Shown here piece by piece: positions 1 through 11,601 of a stretch of 64,000 bases of DNA. Each line of letters begins with the position of its first letter. Positions within the stretch are counted from its first letter, which is position 1. Source of the DNA: Forficula auricularia (lineage: Eukaryota; Arthropoda; Insecta; Dermaptera; Forficulidae); NCBI GenBank assembly GCA_024734495.1, contig JALMQS010000847.1:186001-250000 (forward strand). Reading direction: 5' to 3'. Made by a program: the position numbers and the translations under genes. Under the pieces are notes generated by a model. The model ran no database searches. It was given only the letters and a program-made list of their open reading frames with translations, and was not told the origin of the DNA.

Positions 1-118
1 ATATAGACCATGATCAAAAAAAGCAACATTATAAACCAGCTTATTTTAATTTCTATTTCTAAGGATCATAGCCGTTGCATTTCTATTAGAGATTCACATC
101 CAAATATCTATTATCATT

Positions 119-373
119 GGCGTAGTTAGGAAATTTTCCTAAGGGGGCCAGCCGGTTAGCTGATTAGCCACCACAAGGTCTCAATTTCGGTAATCCGATT
201 AGATATAAACTAACTTTTTTAGTAGAATTGACAAATTTTGGAATTAACGAAATAATTTAATGAGAAATACCTATAAGTGATGCCCCGTATTAATAGTTTT
301 GATTTTTCTAGGAGGGGGAATGAGTTTTGTAGGGGTCACTTCACTCACCCCTTGCCATTCCCCTAACTACGCC
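119..373. mobile_element. Small MITE with GGCGTAGTTAGG termini
   Basis: Begins with GGCGTAGTTAGG and ends with the reverse complement CCTAACTACGCC, giving perfect 12-bp terminal inverted repeats about 255 bp apart. The interior is non-coding. No clear target duplication could be fixed, so the superfamily is left open. Confidence 0.6.
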
Positions 374-822
374 CATGTCTATTATATAAAATCTATTAAT
401 CAATTTAAATGCGATTTACGAAATCACGCCTGTAATTCTAACTGCTCTAAATATTCCTACACTTCTCAATGCCTAACAATTAATAGTATCTATGCTTCTT
501 AACTTGGTTAATCATAGAATAGAATTCACCAAACTTATGTTTTTGTCGGTAATTTTATATGAAAACTGATACAATAACTTTTGAGCCACACTTAAAGTTA
601 GTCTCTTAATTGTTATCGTTTTTAACCGTCTTTAATTAACTACAAATAATATGAAACTGAGTTGAAAGGATAACTGAACTGATGGGTCTAAGGGTCCTTT
701 ACATTCCTTTTACTTAACCACTTCATCTAAGTAATTTTTAGAGAGTTAGGTGTCTGTTCAAGGGGAAACATTTTTAATAAAATTTCAAGGTAGGTTTCAC
801 TAAATAAAACCATATAATATAT

Positions 823-960
823 TATATATATGTTTTGAGTTTTATCTCCTTCGAGTTTTGAGCCTATTATCAGGAATTAAAATAGAAAACCCTGATAATG
901 GGCTCAAAACCCGAAATATGTATATCGAGATAAAACTCAAAACATAATTATTCCTTTTAT
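823..960. mobile_element. Foldback with mirrored hammerhead-like cores (degenerate)
   Basis: Inverted arms around an AT-rich centre, with outer ends reading GTTTTGAGTTTTATC and its complement. The right arm on the + strand reads CTGATAA, a GGG/CCC hairpin, then GAAA (892-916). The left arm carries a related copy on the - strand (about 850-873). The hammerhead consensus is CTGANGA, so the G8 equivalent is changed to A here. Confidence 0.5.
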
Positions 961-2395
961 TTTGTGAATCCTACCTTGAAATTTTACTTACTTTTTACTT
1001 CATCTAAGGAGTAAGGACAGATCACGACCTAACATATGACATTCACTTATTAATTATGAAATTAATATACATTTTTAATAAAATTTTATCATTGAAATTA
1101 TAATTATGATTATAAAAACATTCTGAAAATTTTTAAAACCACCAGTTTTACTTCCAAATTGAAGACCAATTTATGTAAAATTTAACTGTTCGAGTATTGT
1201 TAACTTGCCTTACATGTGAATACATTTATATAATGAAAAAATGCATTTTCTAATACTTGAATTCATTGTCTGAGACTGAAGATGGCTGAGAGTATTAGCC
1301 GAAATATGTTTCGATCATTTTGATTATCTCAGTAATAAAGAATGGGTTTTCCAATTAAGGTAGTTCTTTTACAAATGCAAAAATTCAAGAAATTTTTAAA
1401 ACTTGGAATATAAGTCATTAAAAGCATAATACACATACTGTTAAAATTTAAAGACGATTTACCATACCAAACATGAAATAATTACAATTAAAAATGACAT
1501 TTTTTACATAGGGTAAATAGGGAAAGGGTGGGGATATGATCATTATTTTATTTTTTTTCATTGAAGGACTTTCACCATCTTGATGAAAAACTAATATTTG
1601 TTAAAATAATATAATCGGAGTAACTTAAAAAAAAATTGAAATTATTTACCACGTAGTTTTGATAAAAAACAAAAAAAACATATTTGGGCGATTATTTTTA
1701 GTGGAGGGGATATAAGCACAATGGCTTGGAAGCGATCCAGCGAGTATGTGTGTATCCATATAGATTTCGTAGTGTGAGTGGACAGTCACGTTAAAAAAAC
1801 ATAACCTAAAATTTTAGTTCCGTTCATATTTATAGAGTGGTTACGAGGCTAAAACTTTTTGTGTGGATTGTCGCGAAAGAATCTCCTTAAGAAGAATTTT
1901 ATTTTATTTTGAGAGCTTCACATCTGTCTCCTTTAGGCTTCAAATGCCTCATTTTGGAGGTTTATACATAAAACTAAATATTTTAGAAACAAATTGAAGA
2001 TTAGATTGGTTATAGAGTCTAAATAATCTGATTGATATATGGTGTGAAATTATTTACCTATAGTATAGATTTAAATAATATGCCATCCATTGTGTTAACA
2101 ATGGATAATTTCATGGTGAAATCGTTCACTTCTCTTTCTAATGCAATGTTATTTATAAAATAGTATATTTTAACGTAGAATCATTCAATCTTTTATTCAT
2201 TTTACTTATATTTTATTCATTGCTTCTGAGCTCGAATTAACATCTAGAAATATGCCGGCAACGAATACATTTACTTATATAATAGGAATTGAATGATATG
2301 CGCGACGACTGCTTTTGCCTCTGACGACGCTTATCTATTCAAATCTTTAGTGAACAACTTTACACCTAGTTAAAATTTCATTCTCGCTTATTCTT

Positions 2396-2812
2396 TTTAC
2401 TTTACTATACAGGATATGGTCAAGTATTGTAATCGTGCAGTGTTTTTTTGCGTCTTTTTTTTTGAAATATCTAAAAAACGGCTGAAACTATTTTGATTAA
2501 AAAAATTGGGCGTAATCATGGCATTTTGGTCTATAAAAAAGCCCTAATAAGTGAACATCGAAAAAATTATATTTTTCGAGATAATAACTGTTTTATTAAA
2601 ATGTCCTATTGTTAGTCTGTGCGTTATCAAATTTTTGTGGACGAGCTAAGCAAAAACTAGTGTGAATCTCAAAACCAAATTTCACACGTAGTTTTGGTCC
2701 ATTGAGATTAAGAGCTGATTAGATTTTGGTGCATATCGAATCAAAATTAAGGAAGGGGGTTGGAGGGGGTTAAAAATTAAAAATCTAGGCCATTTGAGCA
2801 AACTGTAAAGAA
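2396..2812 (+). mobile_element. Family B element, + orientation, 3' part interrupted
   Basis: Starts with the family end TTACTTTACTATAC and continues through the shared body (CGGCTGAAACTATTTTGATT, GACGAGCTA, GTGCATATCGA-like blocks) to the purine tract and AAATCTAGGCC. It then runs into the foldback at 2816. The same blocks recur at 27355, 36175, 37365, 38803 and 51360. Confidence 0.65.
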
Positions 2813-2815
2813 AAC

Positions 2816-3163
2816 TTTTGAAATTTTTTTTAGAAACTTTAAAATTTAAAATATAAAATACTAGGTGGGTTTCACATAAATAAAGGATCAGATGCTTGTT
2901 TAGCACGACTCTATATATACCTATTTCGGGGTATAAGCCCATCTTCAGGAGTTCACAAAGGACACATCATCAGATATTTTATTTATATGGAACCTACCTA
3001 TTATTTTAAATTTCAAAGGTCCTTTGTGAACTCTTGAAGATGGGCTTATACCCCGAAATAGTATATAGAATCGTGCTAAACAAGCATCTGATCTTTTATT
3101 TATGTGAAACCCACCTAGTATTTTATATTTAAAATTTTCAAAAAAATTTCTTTACTTTATTTT
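2816..3163. mobile_element. Foldback carrying mirrored hammerhead-like cores
   Basis: Arms of about 150 bp (2816-2970 and 3016-3163) are near-perfect inverted repeats around a short loop. On the - strand at 2924-2948 the left arm reads CTGAAGA, hairpin TGGGCTTATACCCC, GAAA, which matches the hammerhead catalytic-core spacing. The right arm has the same block on + (3034-3058), with the first C changed to T. An ORF at 2682-2942 is a by-product of the arm. Confidence 0.65.
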
Positions 3164-3420
3164 TTAAATATTTAATTGATCATCAATCATCAATTAATAA
3201 ATAAATAATCTTTGAAAATGTCAATGATATTTATTTATTTATTTCCAATTGTTCTTTGGGTCTTAATTTATTTGATTTAAGAAATGAAATTTGCCATGTT
3301 TTTGGGGAAAATTAAAATTGTATAGGTAAACATATATATCTTTTAGAAATGGTAATTTTAAATTATGTTATTTAATTTTTCCCTATAAGAATATAACAGG
3401 TAGATATAGAAAAAAAATAA

Positions 3421-3620
3421 AGTAAAAACAACTGATGTGGCCATCCACATGACTTTACCATACGCCTGGCCTCTCTCTTATATTTAATATTTAATATAAT
3501 CATTTAGGGGTGTATGGTCAAAAAATGAAAATCTAGGCTCTTGGACCAAACTCAACCAAATATTGTACTTATATATAATCAGTGGGCTCCCAGAAGTCTA
3601 GGTATAAGTGCAAAAACTAA
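3421..3620 (-). mobile_element. Family B end fragment, - orientation
   Basis: Begins with the family end ACTGATGTGGCCATCCACAT, then GACTTTACCATACGCC, and continues through AAAATCTAGGC and ACCAAACTCAACCAAAT to a truncated end. It is the opposite orientation to the copy at 2396. Confidence 0.6.
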
Positions 3621-3879
3621 AGTTTTTGAAACTGCTGAAAGAGTACAGTCTTGAAATTTTTTACCCCTTTCTCCAACAAGTTAATTTTCTAATTTCTCCA
3701 AGTACCTACGTGTTGCATTTCGAAAAAAATCCCCAAGATGATATTTGTCCCTTTGTGAATAAGCCTCCATTTTGGCATCCCTGCTGGCTTTTTCCAGCTG
3801 CAGATTCCAAGCCCCAGAGCATTGGCTTTTCAAGTTGGCATGCAGACTTTAACTTTCTCCCAGGGCTCGTGTACTAGCT

Positions 3880-3990
3880 CGCAAGCAGACAAGCGAACGA
3901 ATCGCCGACGTCGCCATATTAAGAAAATGGCGGCGGCCGTTGCTAGGCAACAAGTGAAGGGCGTCCAAGGGCTCAAGAATTGATTCCTGG
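3880..3990 (+). promoter_or_regulatory. GC-rich island with YY1/Pho-type site and RFX-like palindrome
   Basis: GC-rich stretch in AT-rich surroundings. AAAATGGCGGC at 3924-3934 fits AAnATGGCGGC, the YY1/Pho motif found near transcription and translation starts. GTTGCTAGGCAAC at 3939-3951 is an X-box-like palindrome. A GCCAT core on + lies just upstream (about 3913). The position upstream of the Psc-type exons makes an alternative promoter or Polycomb/Pho-responsive element possible; this is inference. Confidence 0.5.
3927..3983 (+). CDS. Possible 18-codon small ORF at a YY1-type start motif
   Basis: ATG in a strong start context (AAGAAAATGG) opens an 18-codon frame, MAAAVARQQVKGVQGLKN, closed by TGA. 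The ATG is embedded in the YY1-type motif, an arrangement known from animal promoters. It could be a uORF, a first coding exon (a GT follows the second CAA codon: CAACAA|GTGAAG) or chance. No homology is recognised and the length is too short to support a protein by itself. Confidence 0.25.
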   Translation: MAAAVARQQVKGVQGLKN

Positions 3991-4631
3991 TCTCTCTAGT
4001 CTACTACGCTAGCACTTGGTATTAATCGAAGGGGAGCAGACAGAGCAACCACCCTTCTGTCGCAAACGCAGCGCTTTTTCATTAGGGAGAAACCTTTTAC
4101 TAATCCGATTGGGGGGTCTCGCTAAAATTTTATTCCTCAGGGAAATTCAAGTTTATCTCAACTGGAAATGTTTTCCATTTATAGATTTAATAATAATATT
4201 AATGGAAAATAATGCATTAAGTACCTAACTAACCATAGAAGTAATTGTGAAGCGATTATATTTTTGGAATATTCAAGGGCTAGATATGAGCCTTAAGATA
4301 ATTAATTATGAGGCCCGATTTTGAATGATTGAATAGTTTTGGATTTTTTTTTTTTTTTTTTTTTTTTAATAGCTATAATTACTTTAACATTCGAAGGCCA
4401 AAAGTTGTAATAAATAAATAAATTACTTTAACATATCGGGTATGGCGAAATATTGTAATTTTTTTTTTAATAAATCTCCATTTTACACAAGCATTATGCC
4501 CCAAAGGGCAATAGGCACATTTATTTGATAACAATGGCATGTAAAAACAAGGACTATAACCTAAATTATAAAAGTTCCATTGAACTTCAATTTCTCCGGA
4601 TCACGACATATATACAATAAAAATTAAATAT

Positions 4632-4745
4632 AAGTTTTCTGACTTGAAACTATTTACAAAACATTAATAAAATATTGCCTTGAGACTATTTACAAAATAA
4701 TAATAAAAATAAAAGTTTTTTGACTTGAAACTATTTACAATAATA
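4632..4745 (+). repeat. Short tandem array of three units ending CTATTTACA
   Basis: Three imperfect direct copies of a block of about 40 bp containing TGACTTGAAACTATTTACAA (the middle copy reads CTTGAGACTATTTACAAA). They lie inside or beside a diverged family B copy. Confidence 0.6.
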
Positions 4746-4767
4746 ATTATTTACTATATTTACAGAG

Positions 4768-5115
4768 GTATATAATAATCGTACATGAAAAGTGTTTTTT
4801 TTTTTGCTTATTATTTTTAAACTATCACAAAAATCGCTGATAAAAAAAAAAAATCGGTCTACAATAAAGCCTTGTATAGTAGACATCAAAAAATTTCTAT
4901 CTTAAGAGATATTAGTTATTTTGTCAAAATTTCTGCTAGTGACTGACTGAGTGGGTTACCAAATTTTGTATACGCTTTAACTTAAAAACCAATGAAGCTA
5001 TCAAAACGAAATTTTATATTTAGATATTTTATATTGAGTTATAGCTGATTAGATTTTGGTTCAAATCGGACCAAAAATTAGAGGCGAAATCTGAACCTTT
5101 CGACCGTTTTGGACT
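4768..5115 (+). mobile_element. Diverged family B copy
   Basis: Follows the family block order (CATGAAAAGTGT, then CGGTCTACAATAAAGCC, ATTTTGTCAAAAT, GTTACCAAATTTTGT, GCTGATTAGATTTTGGT) with many substitutions. A matching end-like piece, CGGGTATGGCGAAATATTG, sits at about 4437, separated by about 300 bp of unrelated sequence, so the copy looks interrupted. Confidence 0.45.
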
Positions 5116-5997
5116 AAATTTCTCACAGTTATCCTTAAAAGCCATAAGGAACTATCGCTGCAAAAATTATTTCTAAACTGGTCGGAGGGGGTAAAGAAGT
5201 CATAAGATGGCCACATACTATTTTTTTCCTTCTCAATTGTCTATTAATCGTTGATCTTTTTTCATCACTCTTTCCAAATACATCCTGTTCGTACCTCGCC
5301 CGGCGTTTACATTTTACTAAATCATCAAGGAAAACCAAGCAAATATTGGGTAACAGCCAGAATAAATAAATAATCTATACAAATAATTCAAATAATGAAA
5401 TAATGGAAAATTGACCTCGTCTAGAAGCTAAAAGTTTCACATAACATATTTCCAACTAACTTGACGAGAATAAAATGTAGCTTATTTTTTCTTAATCAAT
5501 AACGTTTAGATAATTTATGCTCTTTTTCAATGCACCTTGAATTTCACACTGAGTGTTTACCCGAACAGAGACTGATCCCCTTTGAATTTTAAATGAATCG
5601 TATCTTGGTACCTATTTTCCGTCTAACGATTTTGCATAACCATTTGCATTAGTTAACTTTTTTGCCTCATTCTACATTTCTTACGCCGACCTCGGAACAG
5701 TGATCAGAGAAAGGAATCGTGAATGTTGTTGTTTGGTCGGTAGTTGTCGGCTTTTTTAGAGCTTTGTGAGCACCATTAATCACTTCCCGATTATCTTGTA
5801 AATCTAACTTTGATGAATTAGCCGGGTTTGTTCTTCAGAGCCTCTGAATCGGCAGAGGATCTCCCACGTTAAAAAAACAGCAAAATCTATTAACTCCCAG
5901 CTCATTCATTTAATTTATTTTCAATCTTTTATTAAGCGTTTTTCAGATTTGGTTTTATCCCATAACATCTATGTTTTTTCAATATATGTATGTACAT

Positions 5998-6638
5998 TAG
6001 GGTGGTCCTTATTTTGGGTACTATTTTCGAATTTTTACGCTGACAGATGCTCATATGGTTCTAAATAAATAAAAAAAATATATCTCATAAGTTTAAAGTC
6101 TCTATCTCAATTTTAACCTGTGTCGCACAGCAAAAGTTTCCCATCTAAATAAACATGGGGTTTTTGGCATTGAAATATCAATTTTTTTATTCCGGCCAAA
6201 GCAATGGTTCAAATTTGAAACTTTGTACACTTTATCCTTATAATAGTAGCTATCCTTCAGAATTTTTACAGATTTTTAGCTCTTATAATTTTGGAGTTAC
6301 AGCTAGTTAAAATACTGCTATATTTTAGTGTTAGTAAACTTATAGACTCCAAAATTATAATAGCTAAAAATCTGTAAAAATTCTGAGGGATAGCTACTAT
6401 TATAAAGATAAAGTCTACAGAGTTTCAAATTTTTTGAACCATTACTCTGGCCGGAGTAAAAAATTAATGCCAAAAACCCCATGTTTTTTAAATGGGAAAC
6501 TTGCATTGCTGTGAGGCTAAGGTTAACATTGAGATAGATACTTGAAACTTGGGGGATTTTTATTTTTTATTTATTTCGAACCATGTGAGCCTCTGTCAGC
6601 GTAAAAATTCGAAAATACCCAAAATAAGGACCACCATA
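5998..6638. mobile_element. Family A hAT-like foldback, copy 1, with 8-bp target duplication
   Basis: Termini are TAGGGTGGTCC and GGACCACCATA. Two arms of about 300 bp are inverted copies meeting near 6320. The element is flanked by ATGTACAT at 5990-5997 and ATGTACAT at 6639-6646, a perfect 8-bp duplication. An 8-bp duplication with TAGGGTG-type ends points to the hAT superfamily. It is non-autonomous; the ORF at 6318-6506 is an arm artefact. Confidence 0.8.
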
Positions 6639-7942
6639 ATGTACATAGGTAAATGTGATTGAACGATATTTTTCAGGATTAGAATTCCACACATTATCTC
6701 CATTTTTTCTCTAGACCTACCATCTACAATCCTTCAAAAATGAGTTCCAGAGACCTCTTGCCATTTAACCCATCTGTCGTTCGACTTGATTTATTTATTA
6801 ATTCCCTCTTCCCTATGACTTTTAGAAATACGGTAATATTTATTCCATCTTTTATTATTTTCTGAATACTAATACTATCACTTCTTCGCAATCCACAATT
6901 CCACTCAAACCTTCACCTTCAATCTATCTTAAATATTCTTTTCTTCTCAGGAATATGCAAGAGTCTATCCAGACTTATAAATCCTGCATCTTCTTGCATC
7001 CGCATCATTAAAAAACAACTTAAGTTTTTCAAATGGAGGAAAAAAGATCCACCATCTATAATTACAGCTATTCCAAAAACAATTATACTTATTTAAAATA
7101 TTAATTCACAAACAAAAATTGCAAGTCTTTAAGTCATTTATATCGATTTGATTAATTAAACTTAACAACCCTGCCTGTGAATTCTAATTCAATTCAAGTT
7201 TGAAAATTTAATTCTGGAATATGTCAAAAAAATCATTCTTGATCAATGTGTAAACAGTTTCTACAATTAATTGACAACATTTACACTCATAAGGTATATA
7301 AAATTTTTTTACCATTTAGACCATTTGATGATGTTTTCTCATTAACTTTTAATTAAAGAATTCTCGATGTCTAATCCCGAAATTAACGTAATTCCAGTTT
7401 GGATTTCCTTTAATTAAACTTGAATTTCGTTTCACTTGACAGAGCAAACAGCTCATTCGAAAGCTCTGCATCCCTTTTGTTTTTGTTTAGATACTTTATT
7501 GCCCTAAACAATAGGGTGCGGTGTCATTTCATGATGTAGGCGAAATAATCAATCGTCTTTTTTGACTCTGTTGTTCCATAAGATCATTTAATTAAAACGT
7601 GTAATCAAATAATACATGGAATTCTTTAAAAAATTATGTTTTTTTAACACAAGTTAAAAGATGTTTCAAAAGGAATAGCTATTATTTTGACTTATAAGAT
7701 GTTTAGATTAGTTAGGTTTTATCTATATTTGTACAATACTTGTATTTTCGATATTTTTACAGAAACCAGGAATCCATAAACACATGCATCCAGTGATTTT
7801 CAATTTTTAATAATTTTGATTTTAATATAAAGAACATATTTTATAAACTTTGTTCTTAATTTCGAAATTTTCGAGGTTGTTTCATTTGGGAAAAAAGGGT
7901 GGCCATTCAATTCCAAAAATTCCTAGATAGATATAATATTTA

Positions 7943-7945
<3 letters not shown>

Positions 7946-7978
<33 letters not shown>
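7946..7978. repeat. (AT)n microsatellite
   Basis: About 16 uninterrupted AT dinucleotides. Confidence 0.9.
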
Positions 7979-7980
<2 letters not shown>

Positions 7981-8320
7981 AGAGTGTGGATTGGGTAAAA
8001 AACAATTTACATATATATATATCTAGGATATTCTGACAAAAACCTGCTCTTTTAGCTCTTGTTTATACTTATACTATGTAAAATCAAACAAACTAGATTA
8101 TTTTAATCTGCTGTAAACTTAGTTTTTTGGAAGTTTAAGAAGCATCCTATCAATAATTCAAAAAAAAAAGGAAGAAATAAGTTAATGAAGTTAATAATTA
8201 AATATAGATAGTGATAATGATTCTAAGAAAATAAACGAATGAACATTAATTTATTTCACATTCTTCTTGTAACAAAATGGTGAGTTTAACTGTTTTTGAT
8301 ATAGGTATAGGTCTATACAC

Positions 8321-8929
8321 TAGGGTGGTCTTTATTTTGAGTATTTTCGAATTTTTACGCTGACAGAGGCTCATATGGTTTGAAATAAATAAAAATATCA
8401 CCCAAGTTTCAAGACTTATCTTAATGTTAACCTGTTCTGCACATTGATGCAAGTTTCCCATCTAAATAAAATGGGAGGTTTCGCTTTCAATTTTGTATTC
8501 CGGCCAAAATAATCTTTCAAAAAATTTGCAACACTATAGACTTTATCCTTATAATAGTAGCTATCCTTCGGAATTTTTACAGATTCTTAGTTTTTATAAT
8601 TTTGGAGTTATAGCTAGATAAAATACTGTTATATCTTAGTGTTAGTTAGTTATATGCTCCAAAATTATAATAGCTAAAAATCTGTAAAAATTCTGAAGAA
8701 TAGCTACTATTTAAAGGGTAAAGTATACAGAGTTTCAATTTTTTTGAACCATTACTTTTTGGCCGGAATAAAAAAATTGATCATTCATTGTTATTTGGGA
8801 AACTTGAACCGCTGTTCGGCAAAGGTTAAAATTGAGACAGAGACTTGAAACTTAGGGGATTTTTTTTTTATTTATTTCGAACCATGTAATCGTAAAAATT
8901 CGAAAATACCCAAAATAAGGACCACCCTA
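8321..8929. mobile_element. Family A foldback, copy 2
   Basis: Ends TAGGGTGGTC and GGACCACCCTA, with the same arms as copy 1 (CGCTGACAGAGGCTCATATGG, ATAGTAGCTATCCTTC and inverse). No convincing target duplication is visible. Confidence 0.75.
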
Positions 8930-9019
8930 AAAGGTACACTAATGACGAAATAATAATAAATTTGTTTTGGGAATGCACACTATTTGACCTCCTACATGAC
9001 ATGAATGTTTGTTCTTTGT

Positions 9020-9185
9020 AGGTGAGATCGTTTTCCCTTGGCCACATTTCCCTTCGGCAGCGAATTGATCGCGAGCCAACAGGTGGTCGTCCTTCCGCCC
9101 CCCGCACCCCTTGGCTCTTCGTCCGAATGCCTTAAGGGTGGTTTCCGACCCTCACGAGCTTCCCTCCCCCCCACTCAGTCCTCTT
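9020..9185. other. GC-rich single-copy-looking island
   Basis: About 160 bp with many C runs and GC clearly above the flanks. Overlapping ORFs on both strands (9038-9376 +, 8992-9174 -, 8868-9107 -) have no recognisable domain, so I do not call a gene. Possible regulatory element. Confidence 0.3.
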
Positions 9186-10037
9186 ACTTATTTATTGAAA
9201 CTCCTCTGAAACTTATTACCATCTCGAGAGAGATGTTGTCAGAAGCATCCGTCATCCCTCGGCAACTCCACTACCAAGCTCTTTCTCAACAGGATATCAA
9301 TAAATTTCATTCTACTACTACTACTATCATTGCTCTTTGTATTGAATCCAGAAGATTTTTCTACAACACATTTTGAACAACCTTTTGAGCAACTTCTTCT
9401 ATCTTGTTCATCTCTTCACTTTGTTATTCTTTCATTTTGAGAACAAATCAATTATTCTACTAGAAAAGAATAAATTTCGTAAGTTTTCTTGAAACTATTA
9501 ATAGTGCAGGCAAATTACGATTTTAATTCGAGGTAAAGAATTTATTGCTGGAATACCATTATTGGTACTCCAATATTACTACCCTAAGTTCCCCCCCCCA
9601 AAAAAAAAAAAAACTGTGTTGTGGAAATTTTTCTATTCTTCTCAAAATGAGAACATTTCGGAATGTTTTCAGTTTTTCTTGAATAATTCTAAAAAGGCTT
9701 ATCAAATCAAAAAGATATCCATTAGATAAATTAAAGCCCTTTAAATTACGCGTAAAATGATAATTTCATCTATTTAGGTTCAGTAGAACCGGTACTAGAT
9801 CTTGTCAAAAAACAGCCCTCGGGATCACTTTTGAATATCCCTAAAACTCGTACTTTTTTCGATCTTTCCCCATTTTGACCTTGAAGGAGCACGTTTTCGA
9901 CAAAGACGACTCTATACATGTTTAAACTAGATTAAATTTGCTATAATTTAAATAAAGTTTCATTCTAATTGGATAATGGTAACATGAGGTTGAAGTTTTG
10001 AAAAAAATGCATTTTTTTTTTCAAAAAATCGCAGTTT

Positions 10038-10325
10038 TCCTTCATAAAATGAAAACCACTCATCCTAGAAACTTGATTCCTATCTCATTGTCTAGGAATT
10101 ACTTAGGGTTTACTTGATCTATTTCTTAGTTAAAATTCTTAGATTTATACATATCTAATAACATTCCATGAATTCCATGACAGAAAATGATCCATTTCCT
10201 TCATAAAATGAAAACCACTCATCCTAGAATTCCTATCTCACTGTCTAGCAAATTTTGTTTACGTTTACTTGGACCACTTTTTTGATAAAACTCTTAGATT
10301 TATAGATATTCTACATTTTCCGGAC
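10038..10325 (+). repeat. Two-unit tandem direct repeat, period about 159 bp
   Basis: TCCTTCATAAAATGAAAACC followed by ACTCATCCTAGAA begins at 10038 and again at 10197. The copies stay aligned through CTTAGATTTATA, with indels in the second unit. Confidence 0.7.
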
Positions 10326-10534
10326 AGGATATGATCCGAATCCTCAAAAGCGTCATGGAAAACCAATAAAGATATTCCAGCAATAAAATCTTTTTTCACG
10401 TAAGTTTTCTGGACTATATTGGTTCTGGAATACTTTGTGTCAAATTCTCACTTTTGGCAATACTTGTATTTACAGTTAATTTGATTTGTTGTAAATATAG
10501 ATCTTCATTTTGATATTAAATAAATGTATTAAGT

Positions 10535-10690
10535 GGATATCAATGAGGCAGTCCAAAAAAAGAAGATAATTTACACTATCTTTTCCATGAAGAAGGAGGG
10601 AATAGCCTCCGAAACGTCTGTTTTATGAATAAAAAGATAGTGTAAATTATCTTCTTCTTTTTTTGGACTGCCTCATCGATATCCACTTAA
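10535..10690. mobile_element. Short foldback with a hammerhead-like core in the loop
   Basis: The arms read GGCAGTCCAAAAAAAGAAG... and its complement, ending in ATATC and GATAT. Between them, on +, 10587-10614 reads ATGAAGA, AGGAGG/CCTCC hairpin, GAAAC. The C of the hammerhead CTGANGA is changed to A. The flank after the right arm (ACTGCCTCATC, CAGTCCGT) recurs after the foldback at 61669, so the two loci are related. Confidence 0.55.
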
Positions 10691-11041
10691 TTCACTTATC
10701 AGTCCGTCTCCAAAAATTACTCCAATCTTATTAAATAAATGTACCAGATCGTTTCTCAAATTTTTATTAAGAATGTATAAATTTTAAAATATAGTATTTT
10801 TATTGGATTTCTTAGATTCAAAGATGTTTTAGAAAATAATTAAACTTATTTTTGAACTTCCTAATTAACCAAACTTCTTCTTGGAGTTAACTGTAATTTC
10901 CAGACAATTTCCAAGGAAAAATCCGTTGCTTTCATATAAATGAACATATAAGAATTACTAACTAATAATGAAGGGTTTATGTATTATTAATTAAATTGTT
11001 AAACCCTTTTTCTAATTGAATGATCTCTTTCTTTTTTTCAG

Positions 11042-11151
11042 GCCTGATAAAACACTTCAAGACATCGTCTATAAACTGGTTCCTGGGCTTTATCATGCTG
11101 AGATGAAAAGGAGGAGGGACTACTACAATAATCATCCTCATTATGACCCAG
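11042..11151 (+). CDS. Psc: Internal exon of a Psc/BMI1-type Polycomb RING finger protein (PCGF2/4 class)
   Basis: Spliced internal exon of a Polycomb group RING finger protein, a core subunit of the nuclear PRC1 complex, which ubiquitylates histone H2A and compacts chromatin. Seen in the sequence: a pyrimidine-rich acceptor ending TTTTTTCAG, 36 open codons, then CCAG|GTAGGA. The peptide begins [16 protein letters not shown], followed by EMKRRRDYY and NNHP. This is the hallmark segment just after the RING finger of BMI1, MEL18 and fly Psc/Su(z)2. PCGF1, 3 and 6 have different residues here (for example [13 protein letters not shown]), so the PCGF2/4 class is preferred. The exon enters in phase 2 and leaves in phase 1. 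It joins in frame to the exon at 24460. The RING-coding exons are not in the window. Psc and Su(z)2 are fly paralogues and cannot be told apart from this segment, so the symbol names the class. Confidence 0.93.
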
Positions 11152-11601
11152 GTAGGAGCTTCTGTTCTTGAGAAATTTAACATGTTTATTATTTAATGAG
11201 GAAAAAAATTCCTCCAACATGGCCATTATTGGAAATCAACTTCACAAACATTAAATAAATTTGTCATTTTATATTATAGCAGTATAAAAATCTAAACAAT
11301 AATAACTAATCCATACGAATCGTTATTTTGCAAAGTTATTATCTCCAAGTTTCATGACTAATATTTTGTTGTCTGTAAATAAGTTAAATTAAAGTCATTT
11401 TATATTCCACAAATTTTTACAGCCTAAATTAATATAAATTATGTCATATTTGATACTCTTCACATTCATTCTGAAATATCAACTTAGATATGACTATCAA
11501 TATTACAAAAGAAATACACAATTCTAAACATATTCTTACTAAAGCATACATGACGATATCTATACATAGTGGTTACAAAGTTTCCAATCTTTACACTATG
11601 A

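Larger units (their letters stand above)
1..11041 (+). other. Upstream intron (or 5' region) of the Psc-type gene
   Basis: Non-coding sequence before the first visible exon. It holds a small MITE (119-373), two hammerhead-like foldbacks (823-960 and 2816-3163), family B pieces, a GC-rich island near 3.9 kb, two family A foldbacks (5998-6638, 8321-8929), a GC island at 9020-9180 and tandem repeats near 10.1 kb. In 380-820, 960-2395, 5145-5990 and 6650-8320 I see only AT-rich sequence and a TA microsatellite. I looked for a RING-coding exon (Cys/His spacing joined to phase 2) and did not recognise one. Confidence 0.6.

Noticed and set aside
4016..4228. 70-codon + ORF next to the 3.9-kb island as a RING exon
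   Set aside because: No Cys/His spacing of a RING finger and no suitable splice junctions.
6318..6506. ORF conserved with 46784-46969 on the - strand
   Set aside because: Both lie in the arms of family A foldbacks; similarity is due to repeat copies, and the frame is not kept in copies 2-4.
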